A DNA stretch of 64,000 nucleotides, taken from assembly GCF_900103035.1 (NCBI RefSeq), contig NZ_FMWO01000020.1, positions 86,094-150,093 of the forward strand, written 5' to 3'. The notes below the pieces were generated by a model, which was given only the letters and a program-made list of their open reading frames with translations, made no database searches and was not told the DNA's origin. The translations under genes and the position numbers were made by a program. Shown here piece after piece: positions 11,858 to 20,480 of the stretch; the first letter of the stretch is position 1; every line of letters begins with the position of its first letter. Source of the stretch: Nitrosomonas mobilis (GTDB taxonomy: Bacteria > Pseudomonadota > Gammaproteobacteria > Burkholderiales > Nitrosomonadaceae).

Positions 11858-12986
11858 TCGCCGTCTGAACGCACATCACCAGCTGCTGGTACGGGCTTTA
11901 CGCGACCCGCCCAGTCTTTGTAATATCAGCAATCAGGACTGGGAATTGCTGTTGCGCCTGGTCAGACGTGCCAGGCTTCTGGGTTTTCTGGCGGTTGAAC
12001 TGGGAAATGCTGGGCTATTGGATAAAATCCCGGTACGCATCGCCAACCACCTGCGCTCCGGTCTGATTCAGGCGCGAAAATATCAACAACTGGCGCGTTG
12101 GGAGCTGGACCGGGTACGGTGGGCGCTGGGTGAAGATCGTGGTCCCATTATTGTGCTCAAGGGTATGGCATATCTGCTGGCAGGTTTACCTCATGCCGCC
12201 GGAAGAGTTTTTGCCGATCTCGACCTGCTAGTACTGGCAGAAAATCTGCAACCAATCGAATCCACCCTGCTGGCAAAAGGTTGGCAACATCATGAACTCT
12301 CGGCCTATGATGAGCACTACTACCGCGCCTGGACGCATGAAATTCCGGCATTGATTCATCGCGAACGCGAAACTGAAGTTGATATCCACCACACCCTGAC
12401 TTCCCCTATCGGCAGACTGCAACTGGAGGCCGCACCATTCCGGGAAGCGGCGGTCAGGCTGCCCGAGCTGGGAATCTATGTGTTAAGTCCACCAGACATG
12501 GTGCTGCATTGCGCAGTCAATCTGTTCCAGAACAACGAATTGGCGGACGATATGCGGCATTTGCTCGATTTGCATGGCATGCTGCAACATTTCAGTAGCG
12601 ATCAGCCGCTGTTTCTGGATAACCTGATCACGCGCGCCAACCAGCTGAGGCTGGGCAGACCGTTGTTTTACGGCTTGTATTTCTGTCGTTTGCTGTTACG
12701 GACACCTGTTCCGAATACGCTCATGACCAGGCTCGAACAACGCCCAGGGTGGCTGGCACTCAAAGTGATGCAGCTGTGCGTACCATTGGCGCTATTGCCG
12801 CTGCACCCTGATCTACCCTGCAGAGGCGCAAAACTGGCACGCTGGTGGTTGTACTGGCGAAGCCATTGGCTGCGCATGCCGCTGCATGTGCTGGTGCCGC
12901 ATCTGGCTTACAAGTTTTACCTGTCAGTATTTCCGTCTAAGGCCGCAAACACTGCCTCAAGCAGGGTCACAGCAAAAACCAAGTAG
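11850..12986 (+). CDS. Nucleotidyltransferase family protein (NTP_transf_5-like), HPr-rel-A cassette
   Basis: This 378-residue protein has an N-terminal helical region and a nucleotidyltransferase-like core: IVLKGMAYLLAGLPHAAGR, then VFADLDLLV with two aspartates, and later ETEVDIHHTL supplying a third acidic residue. The family is found with sugar, peptide and exosortase clusters, but the reaction is not known. The start at ATG 11850 overlaps the kinase stop by 8 bp; ATG 11838 in the same frame is possible. The C-terminus is rich in Leu/Arg/Trp. Its end overlaps the convergent mgtE gene by 20 bp. Confidence 0.8.
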   Translation: MTDRRLNAHHQLLVRALRDPPSLCNISNQDWELLLRLVRRARLLGFLAVELGNAGLLDKIPVRIANHLRSGLIQARKYQQLARWELDRVRWALGEDRGPIIVLKGMAYLLAGLPHAAGRVFADLDLLVLAENLQPIESTLLAKGWQHHELSAYDEHYYRAWTHEIPALIHRERETEVDIHHTLTSPIGRLQLEAAPFREAAVRLPELGIYVLSPPDMVLHCAVNLFQNNELADDMRHLLDLHGMLQHFSSDQPLFLDNLITRANQLRLGRPLFYGLYFCRLLLRTPVPNTLMTRLEQRPGWLALKVMQLCVPLALLPLHPDLPCRGAKLARWWLYWRSHWLRMPLHVLVPHLAYKFYLSVFPSKAANTASSRVTAKTK

Positions 12987-14412
12987 CCAGTCCCAGAAAA
13001 ATAAAAAAACCACCGCTATCCGTGACCGCGGTGATCATTACGCTGGAGCCGAGCGCCGGATCGCGCCCCAGTTTTTTACGTATCAATGGGATCAAGACGC
13101 CAACCAGTGCCGCGAGCAATAGATTCAGCAACATGGCAAGTGCGATGAGTAGGCCTAGCTGATAGTTTTGATAAAGTGCATAGGTGAACAAGCCGACGAC
13201 GCTCCCCCAAATGATGCCGTTGATGATGCTGACGCCGATTTCCTTGGCAATCAGCTTGTACATACTACTCTCCAAGTTGATCTGCCCTAATGCGATGGCA
13301 CGCACGATCATGGTGATGGTCTGGTTACCCGAGTTACCGCCTACACTGGCCACAATCGGCATCAAGGCTGCCAGTGCGACCAGTTTTTCAATGGAGTCCT
13401 CGAACAGGCCAATGACACGCGAGGCGATAAAGGCGGTGATGAGGTTGATGGCGAGCCATGCCCAGCGGTTATGCACACTTTTCCATACTGGTGCGAACAG
13501 GTCCTCTTCTTCGCTCAGGCCGGCCTGATTACGTGCTTCCAGATCAGCCCTTTCGCGCATAAAATCGATGACGTCGTTGACGGTCAGTCGGGCAAGCAGT
13601 TTTTGATCGGGGGTAATAACCGGTGCGGAAATCAGATCGTAGCGCTCGAATGCCTGCGTGGCTTCTTCAGCTTTGTTATCAGGATGGAATTTGATCGTTT
13701 CCCGAGACATGACGTCGCTGATGATTTTTTCGGGATCGTTCACCAGAAGTTGGTTCAGGCGTAATACACCTTTAAAGTGCTCTTCACGATCGATGACGAA
13801 TAACTGATCGGTGTGGTCTGGCAATTCACCCAGGCGCCGCAGGTAACGCAACACCACCTCAATACGCACGTCTTCGCGCACTGTAATGACATCGAAATCC
13901 ATCAATGCGCCGACCGAATCCTCGGGGTACGACATGGCTGCGCGCAATTGATCGCGTTCTTCCATCGGCAATGCGCGGAATACACCTTCGATGACATCAC
14001 TCGGCAAATCCGGCGCGAGATCGGCAATTTCATTCGCATCCAACTGTTCTGCCGCCGCGACCAGCTCATGACTTTCCATGTCCTCGATTAAAGTTTGCCG
14101 AACGGCATCCGAGACTTCGAGCAACACTTCCCCGTCACGCTCGCTGGTGACCATTCTCCACAGAATCAAACGGTCTTCCAGCGGGAGCGCTTCCAGAATA
14201 CGGGCAATATCTGCCGAGTGCAGCTTATCCAGCATATTTTGCAGGCCGGCAAAATTCTGTTTCTGCACGATCGAATTGGCCAAATGATGACGCTGATCTT
14301 CCTGCAAACGAACCAGACCATCCACCAGCTTGTACTTATGCAGCAGGTAAATAACTTTCTGCAGTTTTTCTTCTAGATTTGTATGCTGGCTTTCCTGGTT
14401 CTCTTCGGTCAT
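12967..14412 (-). CDS. mgtE: Magnesium transporter MgtE
   Basis: MgtE is an inner-membrane Mg2+ channel gated by cytosolic Mg2+. The 481 residues show the expected order: an N-terminal helical superhelix domain (about 20-145), two CBS domains (about 150-275) and five membrane helices at the C-terminus. The pore motif MPIVASVGGNSGNQT is intact, as is the late SSVMITAVTDSGGFFIFLGLA helix (quoted only as a landmark, part shown). The gene is on the minus strand, and its last 20 bp overlap the end of the convergent nucleotidyltransferase gene. Confidence 0.95.
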   Translation of the reverse strand: MTEENQESQHTNLEEKLQKVIYLLHKYKLVDGLVRLQEDQRHHLANSIVQKQNFAGLQNMLDKLHSADIARILEALPLEDRLILWRMVTSERDGEVLLEVSDAVRQTLIEDMESHELVAAAEQLDANEIADLAPDLPSDVIEGVFRALPMEERDQLRAAMSYPEDSVGALMDFDVITVREDVRIEVVLRYLRRLGELPDHTDQLFVIDREEHFKGVLRLNQLLVNDPEKIISDVMSRETIKFHPDNKAEEATQAFERYDLISAPVITPDQKLLARLTVNDVIDFMRERADLEARNQAGLSEEEDLFAPVWKSVHNRWAWLAINLITAFIASRVIGLFEDSIEKLVALAALMPIVASVGGNSGNQTITMIVRAIALGQINLESSMYKLIAKEIGVSIINGIIWGSVVGLFTYALYQNYQLGLLIALAMLLNLLLAALVGVLIPLIRKKLGRDPALGSSVMITAVTDSGGFFIFLGLATWFLL

Positions 14413-14508
14413 GGCTGGCGCAATATGATGGTGTTTAGAGTGAGGAGTGTGCTGTTTGATTGTTTGCGCGGCAGATCTACAGGGGTGCGGCGTATGGCGC
14501 TGATCTTA

Positions 14509-15243
14509 TCATGGAACCTTGGCCACTCGCATGCGCGACTCGATGATACGGGTTTTGTTGAGTAATCTGGGCGAGTTGCGGTTTTTATCATAATGGCGCG
14601 GGTTGGGGATCATGGAGGCGAGCAGCGCTGCTTGTCTGGCAGATAATGTAGATGCGGACACATGGAAATAATGACGTGCGGCTTCCTCGGCGCCGAATAC
14701 CCCTTCCCCCCATTCAATCACATTCAGATACAGTTCGAGAATGCGTTCCTTGGATAAGAGCTGTTCAAGCATAAGCGTAATGAGTGCTTCCTGCAGCTTG
14801 CGTCCCAACGTTTTATCGCTGGACAACAGTAAATTCTTGGCCAACTGCTGACTAATGGTCGAACCGCCCGCCGCCCATTTGCGTTGTTCGAGGTTTTTTT
14901 CCCAGGCAATTTTCATGGCATCGAAATCGAAGCCCGCATGCTGCATGAAACGGGCATCCTCGGCGGCGACAACGGCCTGTTTTAGATGATCGGAGATATG
15001 TTCATAGGCAACCCAGCGATACTGCAGATCTGCCTGGGGATTGTGTTCACGAAGCTGCGCCAGCCGTTGCTGCATAAAAGCGCTGGTTGCGGGATTATAG
15101 GTGCGCCAGTAAACGACGTGCAGTAAAAACCAGCTCTGGTAGAGCAATGCTCCAACCAGTAACAGACCCATTACCCGCGATAGCCACAGACTGAATGTAG
15201 CAGCGGTTCGTTGTGTTTTTGGTAACGGCTTTCTGGCGCTCAC
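14509..15243 (-). CDS. mtgA: Monofunctional biosynthetic peptidoglycan transglycosylase
   Basis: MtgA polymerises lipid II into glycan strands at the inner membrane. The 244-residue protein has one N-terminal membrane anchor (about 19-42). The GT51 catalytic block follows: VVAAEDARFMQHAGFD with the catalytic glutamate, GGSTISQQLAKNL, and KERILELYLNVIEWGEGVFG. There is no penicillin-binding transpeptidase domain, which separates it from bifunctional PBPs. The stop of aroE overlaps its start by 4 bp, a common aroE-mtgA pairing in betaproteobacteria. Confidence 0.95.
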   Translation of the reverse strand: MSARKPLPKTQRTAATFSLWLSRVMGLLLVGALLYQSWFLLHVVYWRTYNPATSAFMQQRLAQLREHNPQADLQYRWVAYEHISDHLKQAVVAAEDARFMQHAGFDFDAMKIAWEKNLEQRKWAAGGSTISQQLAKNLLLSSDKTLGRKLQEALITLMLEQLLSKERILELYLNVIEWGEGVFGAEEAARHYFHVSASTLSARQAALLASMIPNPRHYDKNRNSPRLLNKTRIIESRMRVAKVP

Positions 15244-16088
15244 GAGACATGTGATTGCATTTGCCTGATCTGCTGGATAATCGCTGGTGTCTCAGGCCGG
15301 ATACCGCGCCACAACAGAAAAGATTCTGCTGCCTGTTCAACCAGCATGCCAGTGCCATCCGCAACCTGTCTCGCTCCCCCATTTTGGGCAGATTGGAGAA
15401 AAGGTGTCAATTGCGGGCGGTAGAGCATGTCGTAAGCCAGCAGCACATCGGTAAATATTCCGGCGGGTAATGGTGGCAACTCGTTCTGTAATCCGGCAGA
15501 AGTGGCATGAATCAGGATATCGAAGTGTTCACCAGCAAAATCCAGGAAGTGACCGGTATCGATCCTGCCGTAATCGGCGAATTGTCGGGCAAGTTGCTGC
15601 GCTTTACCCACGGTACGGTTGGCGATGGTGAGTTGTGCTGGTTGTTTTTGCAGCAAAGGCAGTATTACGCCATGTGCGGCCCCCCCTGCGCCCAGTAGCA
15701 GCAAGCGTTTATTCTGGAGGGGGACGCCCAGATTGGTTTCAATATCGCGCACCAGGCCGGCGCCATCGGTATTGTCACCGAGAATGGCGCCATCCTTCTC
15801 GAAGCGGAAAGTGTTGACGGCTTGCGCGCTGGCCGCGCGTTCCGTCAGATTTGTGGCCAGCGTGTATGCTTCGAGCTTGAAGGGAACCGTGATGTTCATG
15901 CCCTTGCCGCCGGACTGGCGAAATGCGTCAACGGTTGCCCTGAATGTATCCAGCGGGGCGAGGATGGCTTCATAGCAGATAATTTGCCCGGTCTGCCGGG
16001 CAAATTGTGTATGAATGAAAGGGGACTTGCTGTGCTGGATGGGGTTACCGACGACGGCATAGCGATCCGCTGGAGCAGTGGTGGTCAT
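15240..16088 (-). CDS. aroE: Shikimate dehydrogenase
   Basis: AroE reduces 3-dehydroshikimate to shikimate with NADPH in aromatic amino acid synthesis. The protein is 282 residues. The substrate-binding motif YAVVGNPIQHSKSPFIH is at the start, the catalytic lysine is in MNITVPFKLEAY, and the NADP-binding loop GAGGAAHGVILPL and the phosphate-recognising ANRTVGKAQQL are complete. It overlaps the TonB-like gene and mtgA by 4 bp each, so all three are probably translated in sequence from one transcript. Confidence 0.96.
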   Translation of the reverse strand: MTTTAPADRYAVVGNPIQHSKSPFIHTQFARQTGQIICYEAILAPLDTFRATVDAFRQSGGKGMNITVPFKLEAYTLATNLTERAASAQAVNTFRFEKDGAILGDNTDGAGLVRDIETNLGVPLQNKRLLLLGAGGAAHGVILPLLQKQPAQLTIANRTVGKAQQLARQFADYGRIDTGHFLDFAGEHFDILIHATSAGLQNELPPLPAGIFTDVLLAYDMLYRPQLTPFLQSAQNGGARQVADGTGMLVEQAAESFLLWRGIRPETPAIIQQIRQMQSHVS

Positions 16089-16981
16089 TCGCTGAATAGC
16101 TTGTCTGATCGGGCGAATACCCAGGTTCGGGTAATGTGCAGAATATCGGTGTCGCGGCGAATATCTTCGGGAAAGGGTGCGAAACCATTGCGTGCCGCTA
16201 GTCTGACAATCTGAATAGCGGCTTCATCCAGCACTGGTATGTTGGATGATCGGTCGATACCAATCGATTCCAGGCTGCCGTCGGCGCGAATGCCAACCGT
16301 TAGCTGCAGACTGCCGTAGAGCTTTTCTTTTCTGGCTGCTTCCGGATAATTCAAGTTGCCGATACGTTCGACCTTGAGACGCCAGTCTTCCAGATACCGG
16401 GCAAAACGGTATTCCTGCGTCCGTGCCCCGATAAAACGTCGTTTTGGACGCTTTTGGTAAGCTTGATGTTCCCTGGCGATTTCTGCTTCCAGTTGTGCTA
16501 TTTCACGGCTGCGTTGCAGCAGATCAGCTCTATCCAGTGGGTTAGGCGGCAGATTCTCGCTTGGTTTGCTGTCAGGTGCGGGTTGGGTTACCTGGGGTAT
16601 GCTGGTGACCGCAGTCAGAAGCTTGCGTGTTTCGGCTTCCAGGCGGGCTGCTTTTTGCTCTATTTCGGTGAGTGCTTCCTGCGGCTTGATTTGTGGAATG
16701 ACCGGGAAAGGTGTTTTGGCATGACGATCTTCATCGACATTTCCCCCGCCTTCCAGATTGGTTTGTGCCAGTAAATCCGTATCCAGCGGTTTGAAAATGG
16801 AGCGGCTGTTCACCAGAACCACATCCATGGATTTGGTGATTTTGCGCATGGCCGGTTCATTGGATTTGAACGAGATCCCGAACAGAATGGCGGCATGCAG
16901 TATCAAGGAAGTCAGTAACGCCAAGTGTAGCGCCCGGTTCTGGCGCGCCAGGGTAGGGGTGAAAATAGTCGTGTACAACAT
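16085..16981 (-). CDS. TonB-like energy transducer
   Basis: This 298-residue protein has a cytoplasmic start, one membrane helix (about 18-36, ALHLALLTSLILHAAILFG), a long charged and proline-containing linker predicted to be partly helical, and a C-terminal TonB domain beginning KVERIGNLNYPEAARKEKLYG. TonB proteins pass proton-motive energy to outer-membrane receptors. No exbB, exbD or receptor gene is adjacent, so it must use partners encoded elsewhere or have a cell-envelope role. It lies between an RNB-type ribonuclease (6 bp before it) and aroE (4 bp overlap). Confidence 0.82.
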   Translation of the reverse strand: MLYTTIFTPTLARQNRALHLALLTSLILHAAILFGISFKSNEPAMRKITKSMDVVLVNSRSIFKPLDTDLLAQTNLEGGGNVDEDRHAKTPFPVIPQIKPQEALTEIEQKAARLEAETRKLLTAVTSIPQVTQPAPDSKPSENLPPNPLDRADLLQRSREIAQLEAEIAREHQAYQKRPKRRFIGARTQEYRFARYLEDWRLKVERIGNLNYPEAARKEKLYGSLQLTVGIRADGSLESIGIDRSSNIPVLDEAAIQIVRLAARNGFAPFPEDIRRDTDILHITRTWVFARSDKLFSE

Positions 16982-16986
16982 AAACG

Positions 16987-18858
16987 TCAGTTTGCGTTCT
17001 TGCCAATAAAATTGGCCACCAGTGAACGTTCGATCAGATCAATCTGCGTAATTTCCAGTCTGACCGACGTGCCACAAGACAAATCCGGTAAGGAAGGTAC
17101 CCGAACAGTCAACGGTAAGCGATCAAATTTTACCAGATTCTCCTTAAGAACGACTCCATCAGCTTCGGTAAGCGATTCCTGCTGCAACCAGCGCAGGCAC
17201 CAGTAGCGTTCCATGCCGCGCTGAAACTCGGCATAGGCTGCGTAGGTGACTTCAAAATCACGCATTGCGATCAGAATGGCATCGCTTTCCCTAGTGTAGA
17301 CAGGGGGGGTACCGGAAACCAGCGCAATCAGCTGACGCTGGTTGATCAGGTCAACATAACGACGCATCGGCGAGCTGCTCCAAGCATATTGTGCTACGCC
17401 CAGCCCCTGGTGAGGTGCGGGCGAGAGACTCATTCTGACTTTGCCGGTGCCTTTGCTGCGATAAATACCAGCGATACTCGCCTCGGCAAGCTGACGACCC
17501 CATTCGGCATTGGCAAAAATCATCAATTCCGAGACAACCTTGTCGATGGGAGAGCCCCGGCGACGTTCCGTGATGGTGACGTGATCATCCGTGACTGCAA
17601 AACTATAATCGACTTGATTAGCCTGATTGTCCTGTTCCCTGCCACGCAGTTTTTCCTGTTTGCAGGCAAATTGCCACAACAGTTTCAGTTCATGAGCATA
17701 GGAGTAATCCAGTTGATTGGTCCTGAGCGTGTCTTCGTTGAACAGCGGCTCCAGTTGATCATGCCTAAGATTGTCAGCGATCACGATCGTTTCGATGCGA
17801 TTGAAGGTATCCGTGACGGTGAAATCATCGGCAACATTCAGATAGAGCGAGAGTACCGGGCTGCGCCGCGCTGCACCCAAAGTATAATACTGAATAATAT
17901 TGTCCGGGAGCATCGTGATCTTGTGCCCCGGCAGATAGACAGTTGAGAGTCGCCTGGCTGCAATTCTGTCAAGCGGGGAATCTACTTCAACTCCCAAAGC
18001 TGGTATGGCAATGTGAATGCCGATCCGAAAACCGCCATAAGGCAGTGGTGTAACGGAAAAAGCATCGTCGTATTCGGTTGTGGTGGCGTCATCGATACTG
18101 AATGCCGCGACTTCGGTAGCGGGAAGTGTATCCGGATTGCTCTGGACGGGCTCAATCACGGCGGGGTCGAAAGATGTGCCCTGCGGGAAATATTCATGCA
18201 AAAACTGATTGAAATGATAATCATGCGCGGACGGAATGGCGCCACATTGTTCCAGCAGTTTCGGTACGGTCAGTCCGGTTTCCTTGCAGGCGGCCTCAAG
18301 GGCTTTCCATTCGATTGTATTCTTGTCCGGGCTGAATAAAAGGCTGTTCAGCTGCGATCTGAAGGTGTCGGGTAATTCAAACGCGATCAGCTGTTTTACG
18401 TAATTTTCCTGTTTTTCGAGTGCCAGTCGCTTTTTCTCACGACCCGCCAATGCAGCCTGCAAAATTTCGGGGGGAGCAGCCAGATATCGACCATGCCCTC
18501 TTTTATGAAAATGTATCGGATTGCCGTTGAGCAGGATAAGCATGGCGGCGGTTTCGACGGGTTGCGGTACATGGCCAAAATAGTCTGCTGCCAGTTCTGC
18601 CGCAGAAAATTCATTTTTTTCTGCACAATATTCCCACAAAAAGGCAACATCCAATTCGTCCGCAATTGCTTGAGCCTGCTGCATAAATTCGATGAGTGGC
18701 GGTGCTTCAAATCTAAGGAAAATAGACGCCGCCTTTATTTTTGAGCGTTTGCCGTGTGTGGCCTCAATCTGCAGCGAGGTGGTGTTGTCGGCCAGGATAC
18801 TGCCAACTTTGAAAACACCAGCCTCTTCATAAAATACGTTCACTGAAGGAATCCACAA
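16987..18858 (-). CDS. RNB-domain exoribonuclease (RNase II/R-like)
   Basis: This 623-residue protein has a C-terminal RNB catalytic domain and is shorter than RNase R (about 800). The active-site block is FSIDDATTTEYDDAFS. It aligns with the four-aspartate block of RNase II except that one Asp (position equivalent to D207) is Glu. YAWSSSPMRRYVDLINQRQL supplies the downstream RNA-binding arginine motif. A basic C-terminal S1 domain is not obvious; the end LEITQIDLIERSLVANFIG may be a short barrel remnant. It is the first gene of the minus-strand tonB-aroE-mtgA string and is divergent from gltX. Confidence 0.87.
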   Translation of the reverse strand: MWIPSVNVFYEEAGVFKVGSILADNTTSLQIEATHGKRSKIKAASIFLRFEAPPLIEFMQQAQAIADELDVAFLWEYCAEKNEFSAAELAADYFGHVPQPVETAAMLILLNGNPIHFHKRGHGRYLAAPPEILQAALAGREKKRLALEKQENYVKQLIAFELPDTFRSQLNSLLFSPDKNTIEWKALEAACKETGLTVPKLLEQCGAIPSAHDYHFNQFLHEYFPQGTSFDPAVIEPVQSNPDTLPATEVAAFSIDDATTTEYDDAFSVTPLPYGGFRIGIHIAIPALGVEVDSPLDRIAARRLSTVYLPGHKITMLPDNIIQYYTLGAARRSPVLSLYLNVADDFTVTDTFNRIETIVIADNLRHDQLEPLFNEDTLRTNQLDYSYAHELKLLWQFACKQEKLRGREQDNQANQVDYSFAVTDDHVTITERRRGSPIDKVVSELMIFANAEWGRQLAEASIAGIYRSKGTGKVRMSLSPAPHQGLGVAQYAWSSSPMRRYVDLINQRQLIALVSGTPPVYTRESDAILIAMRDFEVTYAAYAEFQRGMERYWCLRWLQQESLTEADGVVLKENLVKFDRLPLTVRVPSLPDLSCGTSVRLEITQIDLIERSLVANFIGKNAN

Positions 18859-19005
18859 GATAAATCGATAGACATACAGGTTGCAGGCTTGGAGCAGTCA
18901 GTAGTCGGGAAATAGAGAGGTTCATGTTAACATATTGCTGTTAGCTCCTAAAATTTCACATTCTCTAGTCTTGCTGCATTTCACTCAAAATATCCTGGTT
19001 CTTTA

Positions 19006-20400
19006 ATGGTTAAAACACGTTTTGCTCCTAGTCCGACGGGTTATCTGCATATTGGCGGTGCACGCACTGCACTTTTTTCCTGGGCATTTGCCCGCAAACA
19101 AGGCGGGAAATTCGTGTTGAGAATCGAGGATACGGATCGTGAACGTTCAACCCAGCCCTCCGTGCAGGCAATTCTCGATGGTCTGGCATGGCTTGGTCTG
19201 GATTATGATGAAGGCCCGTACTATCAGATGCAACGTCTCGACCGTTATCAGCAAGTGGCTGAGCAGTTGCTGAAACAGGGACTGGCCTATCATTGTTATG
19301 CCAGCCGGGAAGAGATCGATGCCTTGCGTGAACAGCAACGCGCAGCCGGGTTGAAACCTCGTTACGATGGCCGCTGGCGCGACAGCCAGCAAACACCGCC
19401 TGCTGGTGTTACGCCGGTAGTGCGCCTGAAAACGCCGCTGGAAGGATATGTCACGTTTCACGATCTGGTGAAGGGAAAAATTGCTGTCGCCAATCAGGAG
19501 CTCGATGATCTGGTACTGATGCGCAGCGACGGCACCCCTACCTACAATTTCGGCGTGGTGATCGACGATCTCGATATGGGGGTCACCCATGTAATTCGTG
19601 GCGATGACCACGTCAATAACACGCCGCGCCAGATTAATATTCTCAAGGCGCTCGGCGCACCCATTCCGCAGTACGTGCATGTGACGATGATCCTCGGCGC
19701 GGATGGCGAGCGTCTGTCCAAACGGCATGGCGCGGTATCGGTCCTGCATTACCGTGACCAAGGTTATCTGCCGGAAGCGCTGTTCAATTATCTGGCGAGG
19801 CTTGGCTGGTCGCATGGTGATGAGGAAATTTTTAGTCGTGAGCAATTGATCGAGTGGTTTGATCTGTCCGCGATCAGTCATTCTCCGGCGAGGTTTAACG
19901 AAGAAAAACTGGCGTGGCTGAATGCACATTATCTGAAGGTTGCGGATGATGAGCGGCTCGTGCCGTTGCTGCTGCCTTTTTTGCAGGAGAGAGCCTGTAA
20001 AATAAGCAACACAGACACTTTGCCAAAAATTATTAATTTGCTAAAAGGACGGGTAAGCACGCTGGCGGAACTGGCAGATGCAGCAATTTATTTTTTCCGC
20101 GTGGTTGTTCCTCCGCAGACGTTGAAAGTGGAACACTTCAAACCGGAAATTCGGCCAGTGATGGTGGATCTGCTCGATCGTTTCAGCGTAATCGATTGGC
20201 AGCTGGAATCGATTCATACAGAAATTAAGCAGGTGGTTACTCGCCATGGCCTGAAATTTCCAGCCGTAGCCATGCCATTGCGCCTGATGGTGACTGGCGA
20301 AGTCAAAACACCCGCGATCGATGCCGTTCTGGCGCTGATCGGTCAGGCAGAAACCTTGCGCCGTATGCGTCAACAACTGGAGAATTTTCCAGCAGTGTGA
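19006..20400 (+). CDS. gltX: Glutamate--tRNA ligase
   Basis: GltX charges tRNA-Glu with glutamate. The protein is 464 residues, a normal length. The class I signatures are present: SPTGYLHIGGAR (HIGH-type) near residue 10 and ERLSKRHG (KMSKS-type) in the middle. FVLRIEDTDRERS, which contacts glutamate and ATP, is intact. The C-terminal helical anticodon-binding part ends EFPAV-like. No zinc-binding Cys cluster is seen between the two motifs, as in many proteobacterial enzymes. It is divergent from the RNB gene, with 147 bp between, and metH follows 80 bp later. Confidence 0.97.
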   Translation: MVKTRFAPSPTGYLHIGGARTALFSWAFARKQGGKFVLRIEDTDRERSTQPSVQAILDGLAWLGLDYDEGPYYQMQRLDRYQQVAEQLLKQGLAYHCYASREEIDALREQQRAAGLKPRYDGRWRDSQQTPPAGVTPVVRLKTPLEGYVTFHDLVKGKIAVANQELDDLVLMRSDGTPTYNFGVVIDDLDMGVTHVIRGDDHVNNTPRQINILKALGAPIPQYVHVTMILGADGERLSKRHGAVSVLHYRDQGYLPEALFNYLARLGWSHGDEEIFSREQLIEWFDLSAISHSPARFNEEKLAWLNAHYLKVADDERLVPLLLPFLQERACKISNTDTLPKIINLLKGRVSTLAELADAAIYFFRVVVPPQTLKVEHFKPEIRPVMVDLLDRFSVIDWQLESIHTEIKQVVTRHGLKFPAVAMPLRLMVTGEVKTPAIDAVLALIGQAETLRRMRQQLENFPAV

Positions 20401-20480
20401 CTGGCGACAGGGTAGTTCATTTTAGATAATCCGTTCCATCTACGAGTGTAAAGAAAACAAACAGACAAGGATATTTTTTC

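Noticed and set aside
19147..19929. A 260-codon minus-strand frame within gltX
   Set aside because: Antisense of a complete gltX with no recognisable domain.
20401..20480. A cobalamin riboswitch before metH
   Set aside because: Only 80 bp separate gltX and metH, too short for the element, and no B12-box was seen.
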